Assembly: GCA_964644695.1 (NCBI GenBank)
Contig: CAZXWN010000001.1
Coordinates: forward strand, 372,001 to 436,000
Direction: 5' to 3'
Length of the DNA: 64,000 nucleotides
Origin: CAZXWN01 sp964644695 [NCBI: uncultured bacterium]
GTDB taxonomy: Bacteria > UBP4 > UBA4092
Shown here: positions 55,110 to 64,000 of the stretch, piece by piece
How positions within the stretch are numbered: position 1 is the stretch's first letter
How the letters are laid out: every line of letters starts with the position of its first letter
The notes under the pieces: generated by a model
Told to the model about the DNA's origin: nothing
Seen by the model: the letters and a program-made list of their open reading frames with translations, nothing else
Databases searched by the model: none
Made by a program: the position numbers and the translations under genes

Positions 55110-55934
55110 TTATTCTAAGGGAATACCTTCCAATAGTTTCTTAGCTTTTTGATAATATTCATGAGCAGTCGAATCCTGCCCCATGGCCTCAACTGCCTGT
55201 CCCTGGTAAGTTAATATTTGCACTTTAAAAGCATCCGGTATTAATACATTAGATTTCATGGCAGCATCAAATTGATTAAAAGCTTCTTGATGTTTCGCCT
55301 TTGTCATTAGACATAGTCCGAGTTGATAATGAGCAATTGCATTATTTGGATTTATTTTAATGGCTTTTTGCAGATTCACCATGGCTTCCGGAATTTGATT
55401 CCGACATCGAAGAGATTCACCTAATCCCGCATAAATACTATCTGAATTATCCTTCTTCTTTATAGCCTGACGGTATATTGTAATCGCCTTTTCATGTTCC
55501 TGCCTAACTCGATAATTATCTCCTAATAAGCGATAAGCAGGCAAAAATGAGGGATCAATTTGTATGGTTTTACGAAGGGCTTTTTCAACTTTATCCATTT
55601 CACTTTGTTTTGAGATATAAACCAAGCCCATACGAAACCACGCTCTGGAATTTTTTGGATTTTTCTTAACAGCCTTCTCGAAGGATTCTAATGCTTTGTC
55701 AGTAAGGTTTTCACTTATATAAATTAAACCCAGAGAAGAGTATGCTTCTGAGAGGATAGTGGGAGAATCGTTTTGTTTATACTTACTAATAGCGTCAATA
55801 AGTAACTGTTTTGTATCAGTCGATTTACCTTTTTTCCCTGATTCAACAGCCTTTTGCATTGCATCAGTAAACGGTGTAGACCAACAAAAAGTTAGTGTTT
55901 GAATAATAAGTATGGTTAATATTAAACGATACAT
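55110..55934 (-). CDS. Exported TPR-repeat protein
   Basis: A 274-residue protein with an N-terminal signal peptide (about 1-18) and about six tetratricopeptide repeats (for example SRAWFRMGLVYISKQ, NAIAHYQLGLCL). TPR arrays bind partner proteins; the partner here is unknown. There is no clear Shine-Dalgarno site before the ATG. Instead a TATAAT lies 11 bases upstream, without a good -35, so a very short leader or read-through from the tRNA genes 60 bp upstream are both possible. Confidence 0.75.
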   Translation of the reverse strand: MYRLILTILIIQTLTFCWSTPFTDAMQKAVESGKKGKSTDTKQLLIDAISKYKQNDSPTILSEAYSSLGLIYISENLTDKALESFEKAVKKNPKNSRAWFRMGLVYISKQSEMDKVEKALRKTIQIDPSFLPAYRLLGDNYRVRQEHEKAITIYRQAIKKKDNSDSIYAGLGESLRCRNQIPEAMVNLQKAIKINPNNAIAHYQLGLCLMTKAKHQEAFNQFDAAMKSNVLIPDAFKVQILTYQGQAVEAMGQDSTAHEYYQKAKKLLEGIPLE

Positions 55935-55994
55935 AGTGGTAGGTAATTATAACAAATTGTAGGAGTTATACGGAATGGATGGTTTAAAAAGAAG

Positions 55995-56082
55995 TGGTGG
56001 GCAGGGAAGGATTCGAACCTTCGAAGGCGATAGCCGTCAGATTTACAGTCTGATCCCTTTGACCGCTCGGGAACCTACCCAC
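55995..56082 (-). tRNA. tRNA-Tyr (anticodon GUA)
   Basis: An 88-nt class II tRNA on the minus strand with an encoded CCA end and a long variable arm. The anticodon stem TCAGA/TCTGA encloses CTGTAAA, giving anticodon GTA. It follows tRNA-Thr by 9 bp on the same strand. Confidence 0.95.
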
Positions 56083-56091
56083 ATCAAATGC

Positions 56092-56167
56092 TGGAGCTGG
56101 CGAAGGGCTTCGAACCCCCGACCTGCTGATTACAAATCAGCTGCTCTACCAACTGAGCTACGCCAGC
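56092..56167 (-). tRNA. tRNA-Thr (anticodon UGU)
   Basis: A 76-nt tRNA on the minus strand. The acceptor GCTGGCG pairs with CGCCAGC, and T then CCA close the 3' end. The anticodon loop TTTGTAA gives TGT, reading ACA. With tRNA-Tyr it forms a Thr-Tyr pair often found before tuf in other bacteria, but no tuf is present here. Confidence 0.95.
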
Positions 56168-56242
56168 AATCAGTTCTATTTAATTCTACTAAATTTGTAT
56201 AAACTTAAGCAAGTACTATTTATTTAAAACTCTGGATAACTT

Positions 56243-56827
56243 ATGAATTATAAATATATTGACAAAATGAGATACATCATTTTGCCCGGCAAACTTATCC
56301 TGACATTACTTATCCTGATATTGTTGTTTCTTCTTTTTGCCATCAGGTGCGGATATCAAGATTCCCCAGAAAATATGCGCAAAAAGGCTTATTCACTGAC
56401 AAAGACCTCAATTCCTTCGGGTTATAAAATTACATATGTAACTAATATTCCATTGATGAAAATCCTTGTACTAGATAACCCTAAGACGCAACAGCGTATT
56501 GTTTTTAAAAGAGCTTATTTCAGAAAAGGAAGAAAAGCTGAAGCTTTCAGAAGTAAATATTTTCATTTGCACAAGCAAATGAAATTGAAACCAAGAACTT
56601 TTACTGCCATCAATAATCCCTGGATAGATAAAACTTATCAAATCAAACAACACCCTGCTGTTGATATACATTTTCTACACAAAGACAAAAAAATGAAGGG
56701 CAGTCTTATGTGTTACTACTGCCCTCAATCAAATTTATTTTTTTATATTGAAAGTAGTGCTCCTCAAGATACCTATTCTTCTCGAGAAGTACTTGATTTT
56801 GTTACTCAGATTATTACATCAAACTAA
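56243..56827 (+). CDS. Uncharacterised single-pass membrane protein
   Basis: I do not recognise the family. The 194-residue product has one strong membrane helix (about 15-36, very Leu/Ile-rich) that may instead be an uncleaved signal, then a basic soluble domain (KNTRKGRK-like stretches around 90-100) with two Cys at 153 and 156 (MCYYCPQ). There is no lipobox, and no Shine-Dalgarno site is obvious. It is flanked by tRNA-Thr on one side. Its stop touches the cyclophilin stop on the other strand with no spacer. Confidence 0.55.
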   Translation: MNYKYIDKMRYIILPGKLILTLLILILLFLLFAIRCGYQDSPENMRKKAYSLTKTSIPSGYKITYVTNIPLMKILVLDNPKTQQRIVFKRAYFRKGRKAEAFRSKYFHLHKQMKLKPRTFTAINNPWIDKTYQIKQHPAVDIHFLHKDKKMKGSLMCYYCPQSNLFFYIESSAPQDTYSSREVLDFVTQIITSN

Positions 56828-57436
56828 TTACTTCTTAGGTGTTTCAGTCTTGGGTTTTGAAGTATCTTTTTTACTATTTACTTCCTTTGGTTGTTCTGCT
56901 TCGGTAACTGTGACTTTTTTCATAACATCACCAACCCTAATCTTGTTAACTACATCCATACCAGAGACAACTTGACCAAATATCGTGTAATTGTTATCAA
57001 GACCCGGTTGATCAGCTAAACAAATATAGAACTGGCAGTCTCCACTATTGATATCCATACTTCTTGCCATAGCCACTGTACCAGTAATATGCTTGCGTGA
57101 ATTAAATTCTGCCGGAATTTTTACACCAGTACCACCCACACCATTCCCCAAAGGATCGCCTCCCTGAACAACAAAACCAGGAACGACTCTGTGGAATGTT
57201 AAATTATTATAAAATCCTTTTTTAATTAATTCAGTGATTCGAGCAACCGTTTTGGGTGCTGATTCAGGGAACATTTCAAACTTAATTGTACCTTTTGCCA
57301 TTTCAATAGTAACCATAGGATGACTCGCTTTCTTATTGAGGACTTTTTTTGTAACTGGTGTTTTTTGCTGAGTTGCACTAATTGCAATAGAAGCAAGTAA
57401 AACAGCCGCCAAAACCACTACTATCTTTCTAAACAT
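56828..57436 (-). CDS. Exported cyclophilin-type peptidyl-prolyl isomerase
   Basis: A 202-residue protein with a signal peptide (1-21), a Lys/Thr-rich linker, a cyclophilin domain (about 40-180) and a Pro/Lys/Thr-rich tail. The catalytic Arg is in FHRVVPGFVVQGGDP, with ITGTVAMARS and DCQFYICLADQPGLD completing the active site. It would fold proline-containing proteins in the periplasm. The gene is monocistronic; a TATCTCCTTA-type ribosome site (AAGGAGATA) precedes the ATG. Confidence 0.92.
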   Translation of the reverse strand: MFRKIVVVLAAVLLASIAISATQQKTPVTKKVLNKKASHPMVTIEMAKGTIKFEMFPESAPKTVARITELIKKGFYNNLTFHRVVPGFVVQGGDPLGNGVGGTGVKIPAEFNSRKHITGTVAMARSMDINSGDCQFYICLADQPGLDNNYTIFGQVVSGMDVVNKIRVGDVMKKVTVTEAEQPKEVNSKKDTSKPKTETPKK

Positions 57437-57530
57437 AACTATCTCCTTATAATTTATATTTTAACTTATTACTTTACGACAACTTGCGTCTAAGTTAAAT
57501 TATCAATACATATATTAAAGGTGGTTCCTC

Positions 57531-58772
57531 TTGAAAGAAGACAAAACTCTCTTAAAGCATGGAAGTTTTTTATTTATTCTTTCATTATCTGCTAATTTTA
57601 CAAATTATTTCTATCATGTTTTTATGACCCGCCAATTAGGTCCTGATAAATATGGTATTCTTTGCTCGTTGATAGCAATACTGAATATTCTTGGAGTAGC
57701 CCCTGGAGCTATCCAACTGGTTTGTGCACAACGAATCTCAGCATGTTTATTGGAAAACAATATTGAAAAGGCTAAAAAAATATATATATTTGCTTTCAAG
57801 TGGACATTTGCTATTGGATTGAGTGCAACAATCATTTATTTACTTGTAACTCCCTTTTTAAAGGGCTACCTTAAAATTAATCAAATCAGTTATCTGTTAC
57901 TTATTGGGATTCCTTTTTTATTATCGTTTATATACCCCGTTATTACAGGAGGACTGCAAGGCACTAAACAATTTATGGGGTTAGGACTTAATTCCTTCTC
58001 ACTTTCAATAACTCGACTAATATTTGGTGTCGGTTTAGTTTGGGGAGGGTGGAGTGTCCTAGGGGGCTTATTGTCTTTTCCAGTAAGTATATTATTCGCA
58101 ATACGGTATGGACTTTATTTAATGAGGCCCTTCCTAAAAAATGATAACTCTTGTACTTCATATAAAATAAAATTCACCGATGTCTTTGGCCATATCTTAC
58201 CGACAATTGCAGGGCTAGCTTTATTTCAACTATTAACTCAAATGGACTTACTAATTGTTAAAAGATATTTTCCAGACCATCAAACAGGTTTATATTCTGC
58301 GGTTTCAACCTTAGGAAAAGCCTTTCTTACCATTCCAACAGCTTTCACTTTAGTCATGGTACCTCATGTTTCAGGAAAAGACGTAAATGCTAAAAAGATT
58401 TTGGATAAAGCATTATTATATGGATTTTCATTGTGTCTAGTGGGTATATCCTTCTGTATATTGTTCAATGGTTTAATACTTCGTATTTTCAGTGGACCTA
58501 AATACACAAGCATAAGTTATTTATTACAGTTATTCCCAATAGCCATAACTCCACTGGCTTTGTGTGCTATTTTGTTAAACTTTCAATTAGCTCGTTCAAA
58601 AATTAAATTCATATTCTTGTTTACTGTTGTAACAATACTACAATGGTTTTTATTAGAACGATTCCATCAATCATTCACGCAGATATTGGCGATTTTACTG
58701 TCTTGTGGAATGATTTTATTTATACTTAATTATATTTTAATAACATATGAAAGCAGAACCATACATGACTGA
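57531..58772 (+). CDS. Polysaccharide flippase, Wzx-like
   Basis: A 413-residue membrane protein with about 11-12 hydrophobic segments of the MATE/MurJ-like Polysacc_synt class. HGSFLFILSLSANFTNYFYHVFMTRQLGPDKYG at the N-terminus fits O-antigen and teichoic-acid flippases. It would move an undecaprenyl-linked oligosaccharide to the periplasm. The start is TTG 57531, supported by AAAGGTGG 6 bp upstream; no ATG is close. It opens the glycan cluster that runs to the window end. Confidence 0.83.
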   Translation: MKEDKTLLKHGSFLFILSLSANFTNYFYHVFMTRQLGPDKYGILCSLIAILNILGVAPGAIQLVCAQRISACLLENNIEKAKKIYIFAFKWTFAIGLSATIIYLLVTPFLKGYLKINQISYLLLIGIPFLLSFIYPVITGGLQGTKQFMGLGLNSFSLSITRLIFGVGLVWGGWSVLGGLLSFPVSILFAIRYGLYLMRPFLKNDNSCTSYKIKFTDVFGHILPTIAGLALFQLLTQMDLLIVKRYFPDHQTGLYSAVSTLGKAFLTIPTAFTLVMVPHVSGKDVNAKKILDKALLYGFSLCLVGISFCILFNGLILRIFSGPKYTSISYLLQLFPIAITPLALCAILLNFQLARSKIKFIFLFTVVTILQWFLLERFHQSFTQILAILLSCGMILFILNYILITYESRTIHD

Positions 58773-59328
58773 AATAATTCGCCAAAGAATTCACGATCAT
58801 ATTGACACAGCAAAGACATTATACGACCACGAAGAAATAATCAACAAAGTTGTCAGTCTCATTTGTCAATGTATCCAAAATGGAAATAAAGTGTTGTGTT
58901 GTGGAAATGGTGGTTCTGCAGCGGACTCACAACATATGGTTGCTGAATTAGTGGGGAGGTATTTGTTGAATAGGAAAGCATTCCCTGCTATTGCCTTAAC
59001 CACAAATACTTCCAATATAACAGCTATTGCAAATGATTTAGATTTTTCGGATATTTTTTCGCGACAGATTGAAGCCCTCGGCTTTGCGGGTGATGTGCTT
59101 ATTTTATTTTCTACAAGTGCTGTAAGTCCCAATATTACAAAATCTATTGAAATAGCAAAGAAAAAGAAAATTACATCAATAGGATTTACTGGAACGAAAA
59201 ATTTCTTAATTCCTTGTGATTATGAAGTACATATTAACAGTCAAGATACTCCACGAATTCAAGAAATGCACATTACCCTCATTCATATCATTTGTGAGCT
59301 CATTGAGAGGGAATTAGCCCATGTATGA
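58765..59328 (+). CDS. gmhA: Phosphoheptose isomerase-like SIS-domain protein
   Basis: A 187-residue SIS protein. LCCGNGGSAADSQHMVAELVGRY is the GmhA block that binds the sugar phosphate, with the catalytic Glu in AELVG and a later His in MHITLIH. GmhA turns sedoheptulose 7-phosphate into D-glycero-D-manno-heptose 7-phosphate for LPS heptose. The usual STSGNSPN reads STSAVSPN, a small departure in the phosphate loop. ATG 58765 overlaps the flippase gene by 8 bp and is preferred to ATG 58747. The name is by family; activity is inferred. Confidence 0.8.
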   Translation: MTEIIRQRIHDHIDTAKTLYDHEEIINKVVSLICQCIQNGNKVLCCGNGGSAADSQHMVAELVGRYLLNRKAFPAIALTTNTSNITAIANDLDFSDIFSRQIEALGFAGDVLILFSTSAVSPNITKSIEIAKKKKITSIGFTGTKNFLIPCDYEVHINSQDTPRIQEMHITLIHIICELIERELAHV

Positions 59329-60343
59329 GCCATCAATTTCGATAGTAATACCTGTATATAATTCCTCAGCTTATTTATCTCTGTGCTTGGAAGCTATCAG
59401 AAAACAAAAGTATGACCATAGCAAGATTGAACTCATTATTGTGGATGCTGGATCGAAAGATAATACAATCGAAATTGCAAAAAAACATGGAGCAACTTTT
59501 ATACTAGAAAATCCACTAAAAACAGGGGAGGCTGGCAAATCAGTTGGTGTACAGCATTCTTCAAATGAGATAATTGCATTAATTGATAGTGACAACATAA
59601 TTGAAGATGAACATTGGCTGCACAGGATGGTTGAACCTTTTAGAGATCCCACGGTTGCAGCTTCTGAACCATGGTTATACACATATCGAAAAATAGATCC
59701 AATGATTACAAGATATTGTGCATTAATAGGAATGAATGATCCTTTATGTTTATATTTAGGAAACTACGATCGGATTTCTACGATAACAGGGCGATGGACA
59801 GATCTTCCTCTTACAATTGAGGATAAGGGAGATTATCTGCTCTTTAATATTCCTCCAAACGATATCTATCCTACAATTGGGGCAAACGGTTTTCTGATTC
59901 GAAGAGAGCTCTTACTCAAATGTGAATATATTCCGTACCTATTTGATATAGATTTGCCAGAACAATTGAAAATTTTTGGTAATTTTAAATATGCAAAAGT
60001 AAAGATTGGAATACTCCATTTATATGCATTGAGATGGAGTGACTTTATTCGTAAACAAAAGAGGAGAATTAAAGATTACCTGTTTTACCGGGATAAACAG
60101 CTAAGATATTATCCATGGCAAAAAATTAGTAAATTCAAGACAGTATTGTTTGTTTTGAGAACGTTATTAATATTACCTGTTTTATGGGACTCAATTAAAG
60201 GATATTCAAGAGTAAAAGATTCTGCATGGTTATTTCACTTACCAGCTTGTTGGATTACACTCTTTGTATATGGATCCGGCCGGCTACTTTCCTTGGTTCC
60301 AGGTTCAAGTCAAATTCTTGATCGCAGTAACTGGAAAGGTTAA
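59321..60343 (+). CDS. Family 2 glycosyltransferase
   Basis: A 340-residue GT-A enzyme. The nucleotide site begins SIVIPVYNSSAYLSLCLEAI, DAGSKDNTIEIAKKHGA follows, and the metal motif is DSDNIIEDEHW. A C-terminal part (about 250-335) has a basic stretch and a hydrophobic segment that may tether it to the membrane. It overlaps gmhA by 8 bp. The sugar is unknown, but the operon suggests an LPS or capsule unit. Confidence 0.88.
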   Translation: MYEPSISIVIPVYNSSAYLSLCLEAIRKQKYDHSKIELIIVDAGSKDNTIEIAKKHGATFILENPLKTGEAGKSVGVQHSSNEIIALIDSDNIIEDEHWLHRMVEPFRDPTVAASEPWLYTYRKIDPMITRYCALIGMNDPLCLYLGNYDRISTITGRWTDLPLTIEDKGDYLLFNIPPNDIYPTIGANGFLIRRELLLKCEYIPYLFDIDLPEQLKIFGNFKYAKVKIGILHLYALRWSDFIRKQKRRIKDYLFYRDKQLRYYPWQKISKFKTVLFVLRTLLILPVLWDSIKGYSRVKDSAWLFHLPACWITLFVYGSGRLLSLVPGSSQILDRSNWKG

Positions 60344-60402
60344 CTATTTATTATTTGGTACTGATAGTATTATTTAATTACGATTATTGAAATGAGACTT
60401 CT

Positions 60403-61260
60403 ATGCAAACTGAGATTAAAAACAAACTGGAGAATATACTCGAAAACGTTGGCGATATGGGCTTTAAAAGAAGGGTTTTCTGTATATTTGATTACTTAGA
60501 TATTCAAGCAAACGATGTCGTTTTAGATTGTGGTTGTGGTGAAGGTTTTTACACAATGGTTATGAATGAATTGTTTGAATGTAAAATCACAGCTTTAGAC
60601 GCAGATGAGAAATTATTAAATATGGCAAAAGATCGAGTAGGAAATTCGACTAAAGTAGAGTTTGTAAAAATGGATGCTCAGAATTTGCCATTTCCTGATA
60701 ATTCGTTTGATAAGATAATTTTCACTGAAGTACTTGAACACATACCAGATGAGATATCAGCTTTAAAAGAGTTATACAGGATATTAAAACCAGGTGGTGT
60801 TGTAGCGCTTACAGTTCCTTCTCATAACTATCCTTTCTTATGGGATCCACTTAATAAAATTCGTGAGGGATTGGGATTAGGCCATTTTAAAATGGATTTA
60901 CTCGGTGGGATATGGCATATGCATATTCGTTTATATTACCCCGAAGATCTAAAACAAATAATCCAAAAGGCTGGATTTAAAATTGATGATTCAAAAGGTA
61001 TTCTTCATTATTGCCTTCCTTTTAATCAAAATATATTGCGATTCTTCAAGCTGTTTTATACAAGTATTCCAATGCCGGAAGCCATAACATCATCAATGGA
61101 AAAATTTGACTGGAAAGAAACGATAAAAAAGAAACAACCGTGGTGGAACCCAATTCCCCTCGCAAAAAAAATATTATTGTGGGTTGATAAGAAAAATGAT
61201 CGCCTTGGCAATATAGAAAACTCTTCGCTATGTATTGCCGTTAAAATGAGAAAAATCTAA
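60403..61260 (+). CDS. Class I SAM-dependent methyltransferase
   Basis: A 285-residue protein with a Rossmann methyltransferase domain. Motif I is VLDCGCGEGFY (about 40-50), the acidic end of strand 2 is ALDADE, and motifs LPFPDNSFDKIIFTEVLEHI and LKPGGVVALTVPS follow. It probably O-methylates a sugar of the glycan, but lipid or quinone substrates cannot be excluded. It is 59 bp after the GT2 gene and 18 bp before the YfhO-like gene, in the same direction. Confidence 0.85.
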   Translation: MQTEIKNKLENILENVGDMGFKRRVFCIFDYLDIQANDVVLDCGCGEGFYTMVMNELFECKITALDADEKLLNMAKDRVGNSTKVEFVKMDAQNLPFPDNSFDKIIFTEVLEHIPDEISALKELYRILKPGGVVALTVPSHNYPFLWDPLNKIREGLGLGHFKMDLLGGIWHMHIRLYYPEDLKQIIQKAGFKIDDSKGILHYCLPFNQNILRFFKLFYTSIPMPEAITSSMEKFDWKETIKKKQPWWNPIPLAKKILLWVDKKNDRLGNIENSSLCIAVKMRKI

Positions 61261-61278
61261 TTTATTGATAGGTAACTT

Positions 61279-63666
61279 ATGAAAAAAGATAAAGTAAACG
61301 TTTCGGATATTGGTGAGCAGAATAATCAAAAAAACAAATGGCTTATTGATTTAGGTGTTATTGCAATTCTTTTCTTTTTAACCATGGTTTTATTTAGAGG
61401 AATATTTGATACAAATCAAATGATTGTATCCACAGATTATTCTCTGTGGGGTCCAAAGATGTTTAGGGAATCATTACTGTCAGGACAATGGCAGAAATGG
61501 CTTTCATTTGTTTATGCTGGAATAGATTACCAAGCGTTATTTCTATACCCAAACCTGATTTTCATGATTCTCTTACCACTTAATTTCTATATTGGGTGGA
61601 TGTTTGCGTTTAATGTATTTCTGGCAGGCGCCTTTTCCTATTTACTACTGAGATCCTTTAGACTTGACAGATATCCAGCATTCTTTGGGGCTTTAGGCTT
61701 TATGTTCACAACCCATATTGTCAGCCAAGTATATCCTGGGCATATGGGGAAAATGGATATGTTTATTTGGACTCCATTATTATTTCTTTTTTATACCAAA
61801 GCATTGCAGGATAAGAAATGGATTTACTTTGTTTCAGCGGGAATATGTTATGGACTTCATTTCTTAGCGGGTGAAGTACAGATAGCCTACTATATTGGAC
61901 TTATATTAGCTGTTTATACGCTGTGGTTATGGTGGGGCTCCTACAAGGAAAACAATAACTTATCTTCAATATTTAAGACAATTCCGGGTTTGGTTATTGT
62001 CTTGGCAATAACCCTTCTATTGGCTTTCAATGTGTTTCAATATTATCTGGGACTTTCATCGGCGGGAGAAGGTACCAACGCAGGAACATCTAAAGAAAGT
62101 CCTGCCAGTCAATATGATTTTGCAACATCATGGTCATTCCCTCCTGAGGAAATAGTCACTCTATTCCTTCAACGTCCTTTTGGAAATATCACTGGGGATC
62201 CTACTGGTAATGAATATTGGGGACGTATTGGCAGCAAAAATATGGTCCTGAAATTAAACGATGACTATGTGGGTGTAATTCCATTGTTATTTGCCGCCAT
62301 CGCTCTCATTACGCTTCCGAGAAGGAAAACAATATTCTGGGGACTCTTGGCGGGAATTTCATTACTATTTGCATTTGGAGGTTATACTCCTCTCTATAAA
62401 TTGGTTTATGCTTTCCCGGCCATGAAAAACTTTAGAGCTCCAACGAAGTGGTTCTTTATAACAACCTTTTCGATAAGTATTTTGTCGGCATTAGGAGTGC
62501 AATGGTTTTATACTCGTACAAATGACGAAAGCAATTCCAAAAAAGTAAATCTAATAATTAAATCTCTACTTACATTATGTGGAATTAGCTTTCTCACCGT
62601 ATTAATTGCTGAGATATTTAGCACACAGATTACCGGATTATTTAAGAATTTGGACTACTCGATTGTTCTATCCAGGTATCAAGTTTTCGTAAAAAGTTTA
62701 TGGAAAATGAATTACATTCTTTGGCCCACAGCAGGATTAATTTATGCCGGATTGAAAATTAAAAATTGGCATTCAATTCGCAATATTATTGTCGGGTCAT
62801 TAGCATGTTTATTGATTATAGAATTATGGATGTCCGGCAGTTATTTTATTCAATACTTTGATTGGAAAGATACTTATTCTGCCAGTCCCATTACACAATA
62901 TATACAAAATGATAAAGAATATCCACGTGTTAAACTGGGTCCACAAAACGCGGTTGTTGCCAATATGGCCCAGATGCAATTCAAATACTATCAAATAAAC
63001 CTCTGGGACAGCCCAGCTTCTCGATTACCAGTACATTATCAGAACTTCCTGGATAAGATCGCTTCAAAAGATTTTATGAAGTTCATGGACACCGTCAGTA
63101 TTAAATACTTGGTCTCTGGACAACAAATTGGGGATCCAATGTTTGAACAAGTTCAAATGCAGCCTGGTGCTGTTTTATATAAATATGCGAATGCCGTACC
63201 ACATGCGTATCTGATATCTAAGTACATAAAATCGGATTCGGATGATAAATCCCTGGATTTATTGGCTGCCCCCGAATTTAATGTTAGAAATGCAGTCATT
63301 CTCAATAATCCACCATCCGTTCCAAATACGGCTGATTCTGGATACGCATCAAACGCTGTAAATTTCACGAAATATTCCAACAATGAAATCATCATGACAG
63401 CAAACGCACCTCAAGATTCCTTCTTAGTCCTGACTGACTATTATTTTCCGGATTGGAAAGCCTATATAAACGGCAATGAAACCCCAATTTATCGGGCCAA
63501 TTATCTAGTCCGTGCAATAAGAGTTCCGAAAGGTCAAAATACGGTTAAATTTATTTATGAACCACCTATGACGGGTCTCTATGTAACGGCCTATACCTGG
63601 ATTCTTATTTTATTAGGACTTGGGATTTACTTTATTGTTTGTCTCAAAAAAAGGAGGATATTGTAA
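61279..63666 (+). CDS. YfhO-family GT-C membrane protein
   Basis: A 795-residue membrane protein with about 12-14 hydrophobic segments. The first outer loop carries STDYSLWGPKMF, an Asp-containing loop like those of GT-C enzymes. The C-terminal domain has the YfhO signature TDYYFPDWKAYINGNETP, followed by a last membrane helix. YfhO proteins decorate lipoteichoic acids or other glycans using polyprenyl-linked sugars. The next gene is a Dpm1-like enzyme that makes such a lipid donor, so a donor-acceptor pair is likely. Confidence 0.82.
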   Translation: MKKDKVNVSDIGEQNNQKNKWLIDLGVIAILFFLTMVLFRGIFDTNQMIVSTDYSLWGPKMFRESLLSGQWQKWLSFVYAGIDYQALFLYPNLIFMILLPLNFYIGWMFAFNVFLAGAFSYLLLRSFRLDRYPAFFGALGFMFTTHIVSQVYPGHMGKMDMFIWTPLLFLFYTKALQDKKWIYFVSAGICYGLHFLAGEVQIAYYIGLILAVYTLWLWWGSYKENNNLSSIFKTIPGLVIVLAITLLLAFNVFQYYLGLSSAGEGTNAGTSKESPASQYDFATSWSFPPEEIVTLFLQRPFGNITGDPTGNEYWGRIGSKNMVLKLNDDYVGVIPLLFAAIALITLPRRKTIFWGLLAGISLLFAFGGYTPLYKLVYAFPAMKNFRAPTKWFFITTFSISILSALGVQWFYTRTNDESNSKKVNLIIKSLLTLCGISFLTVLIAEIFSTQITGLFKNLDYSIVLSRYQVFVKSLWKMNYILWPTAGLIYAGLKIKNWHSIRNIIVGSLACLLIIELWMSGSYFIQYFDWKDTYSASPITQYIQNDKEYPRVKLGPQNAVVANMAQMQFKYYQINLWDSPASRLPVHYQNFLDKIASKDFMKFMDTVSIKYLVSGQQIGDPMFEQVQMQPGAVLYKYANAVPHAYLISKYIKSDSDDKSLDLLAAPEFNVRNAVILNNPPSVPNTADSGYASNAVNFTKYSNNEIIMTANAPQDSFLVLTDYYFPDWKAYINGNETPIYRANYLVRAIRVPKGQNTVKFIYEPPMTGLYVTAYTWILILLGLGIYFIVCLKKRRIL

Positions 63667-64000
63667 TGAAATGCATGATTGTCATTCCAACTTATAATGA
63701 GAAAGCAAATCTTCCGGTCTTAATAGAAGAAATATTTAAGCATCAAATTCCATTTTCAATATTGATAGTTGATGATAATTCCCCAGATGGAACGGGTCTA
63801 ATTGCAGATGAATTAGCTAAGCAATATCCAGATAGAGTGCATGTAATCCATCGTGCTGGGAAAATGGGATTAGGTTCAGCCTACATAGAGGGCTTTAAAT
63901 ATGCCTTAAAATGGGGTGCTGATTATATCTTCGAAATGGATGCAGACTTTTCACATGATCCCCGTTATTTACCCGATTTTATTGAAAAGATTAAAGATTA
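63666..64000 (+). CDS. Polyprenol-phosphate mannose (Dpm1-like) synthase, 3' end cut by window
   Basis: The ATG at 63666 overlaps the YfhO-like stop (TAATG) and the frame is open to the window edge, about 111 codons. The product starts KCMIVIPTYNEKANLPVLIEE and has VDDNSPDGT and EMDADFSHDP, the GT2 blocks of dolichol- or polyprenyl-phosphate mannosyltransferases. It would load a hexose from a nucleotide sugar onto a polyprenyl phosphate for YfhO- and PMT-type membrane transferases such as the linked gene. The end of the gene is not seen. Confidence 0.88.
   Translation, partial: MKCMIVIPTYNEKANLPVLIEEIFKHQIPFSILIVDDNSPDGTGLIADELAKQYPDRVHVIHRAGKMGLGSAYIEGFKYALKWGADYIFEMDADFSHDPRYLPDFIEKIKD

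Noticed and set aside
55120-56170. tRNA-Thr/tRNA-Tyr pair as a tuf-linked tRNA operon
   Set aside because: tRNA-Gly, a second tRNA-Thr and tuf are not present, and the next gene encodes a TPR protein.
55975-56202. Plus-strand open frame of 75 codons
   Set aside because: It is read across the antisense strands of tRNA-Tyr and tRNA-Thr; tRNA sequence explains it fully.

Overview
The window is a gene-dense, AT-rich stretch of bacterial chromosome with no rRNA, insertion sequence, prophage, CRISPR array or intergenic gap above 300 bases. LptB, lipobox and signal-peptide proteins, a periplasmic-type multi-PDZ HtrA and MltG point to a diderm (LPS-type) bacterium. AGGAGG-type ribosome sites and sigma70-like promoters are common. 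I cannot place it in a phylum; an uncultured lineage is likely but is only an inference. The window opens inside a double-GNAT acetyltransferase gene and closes inside a polyprenol-phosphate mannose synthase gene.

Layout. 1-4.5 kb: twin GNAT plus PIG-L/LmbE protein, then gapA, tpiA and pfkA with no pgk. 4.5-8.1 kb: a polytopic membrane protein, dCTP deaminase and a histone-deacetylase fold enzyme. 8.1-15.7 kb (minus strand): marC, rarA, an orphan response regulator, serS, rtcB, queG and an aldo/keto reductase. 15.8-26.7 kb: exported and carbohydrate-active proteins (a GH84-type hexosaminidase, a metallophosphoesterase fused to a sugar-binding-like module, a degenerate trypsin-like protein, a four-PDZ HtrA, a GH52-like glycosidase with a broken 3' end, and a NAT_N/GNAT_C acyltransferase). 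26.7-33.7 kb: tRNA-Arg, a creatininase-family amidohydrolase, tRNA-Ser, a five-gene peptide ABC importer and secG. 33.9-37.4 kb: a hydrolase and a pseudopilin/PilX-like operon. 37.5-46.7 kb (minus): cysE with an Rrf2 regulator; aroB-aroQ; and a PilO-like protein gene running into four glycosyltransferase genes. 46.8-50.8 kb: an ABC-2 glycan exporter permease, a polysaccharide deacetylase, lptB, hpf and hprK. 51-57.4 kb: mltG, ruvX, alaS, a TPR protein, tRNA-Tyr and tRNA-Thr, a small unknown membrane protein and an exported cyclophilin. 57.5-64 kb: a surface-glycan cluster (flippase, gmhA, GT2, methyltransferase, YfhO-like GT-C protein, Dpm1-like synthase).

The main theme is envelope glycans: their building (two GT clusters, flippase, exporter, Dpm1/YfhO/PMT-type lipid-linked sugar transfer) and probably their breakdown and uptake (GH84, GH52-like, peptide importer). 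The strongest unexplained non-coding signal is a family of four near-identical 28-bp palindromes at gene 3' ends (11.97, 22.4, 37.4 and 50.9 kb). In two copies the flanks have different sequences yet remain self-complementary. Several enzymes also lack canonical active-site residues (PIG-L, PFK, metallophosphoesterase, trypsin-like protein). I found no convincing new defence or mobile system; the palindrome family and the paired intact and degenerate protease genes are the best candidates for new biology.
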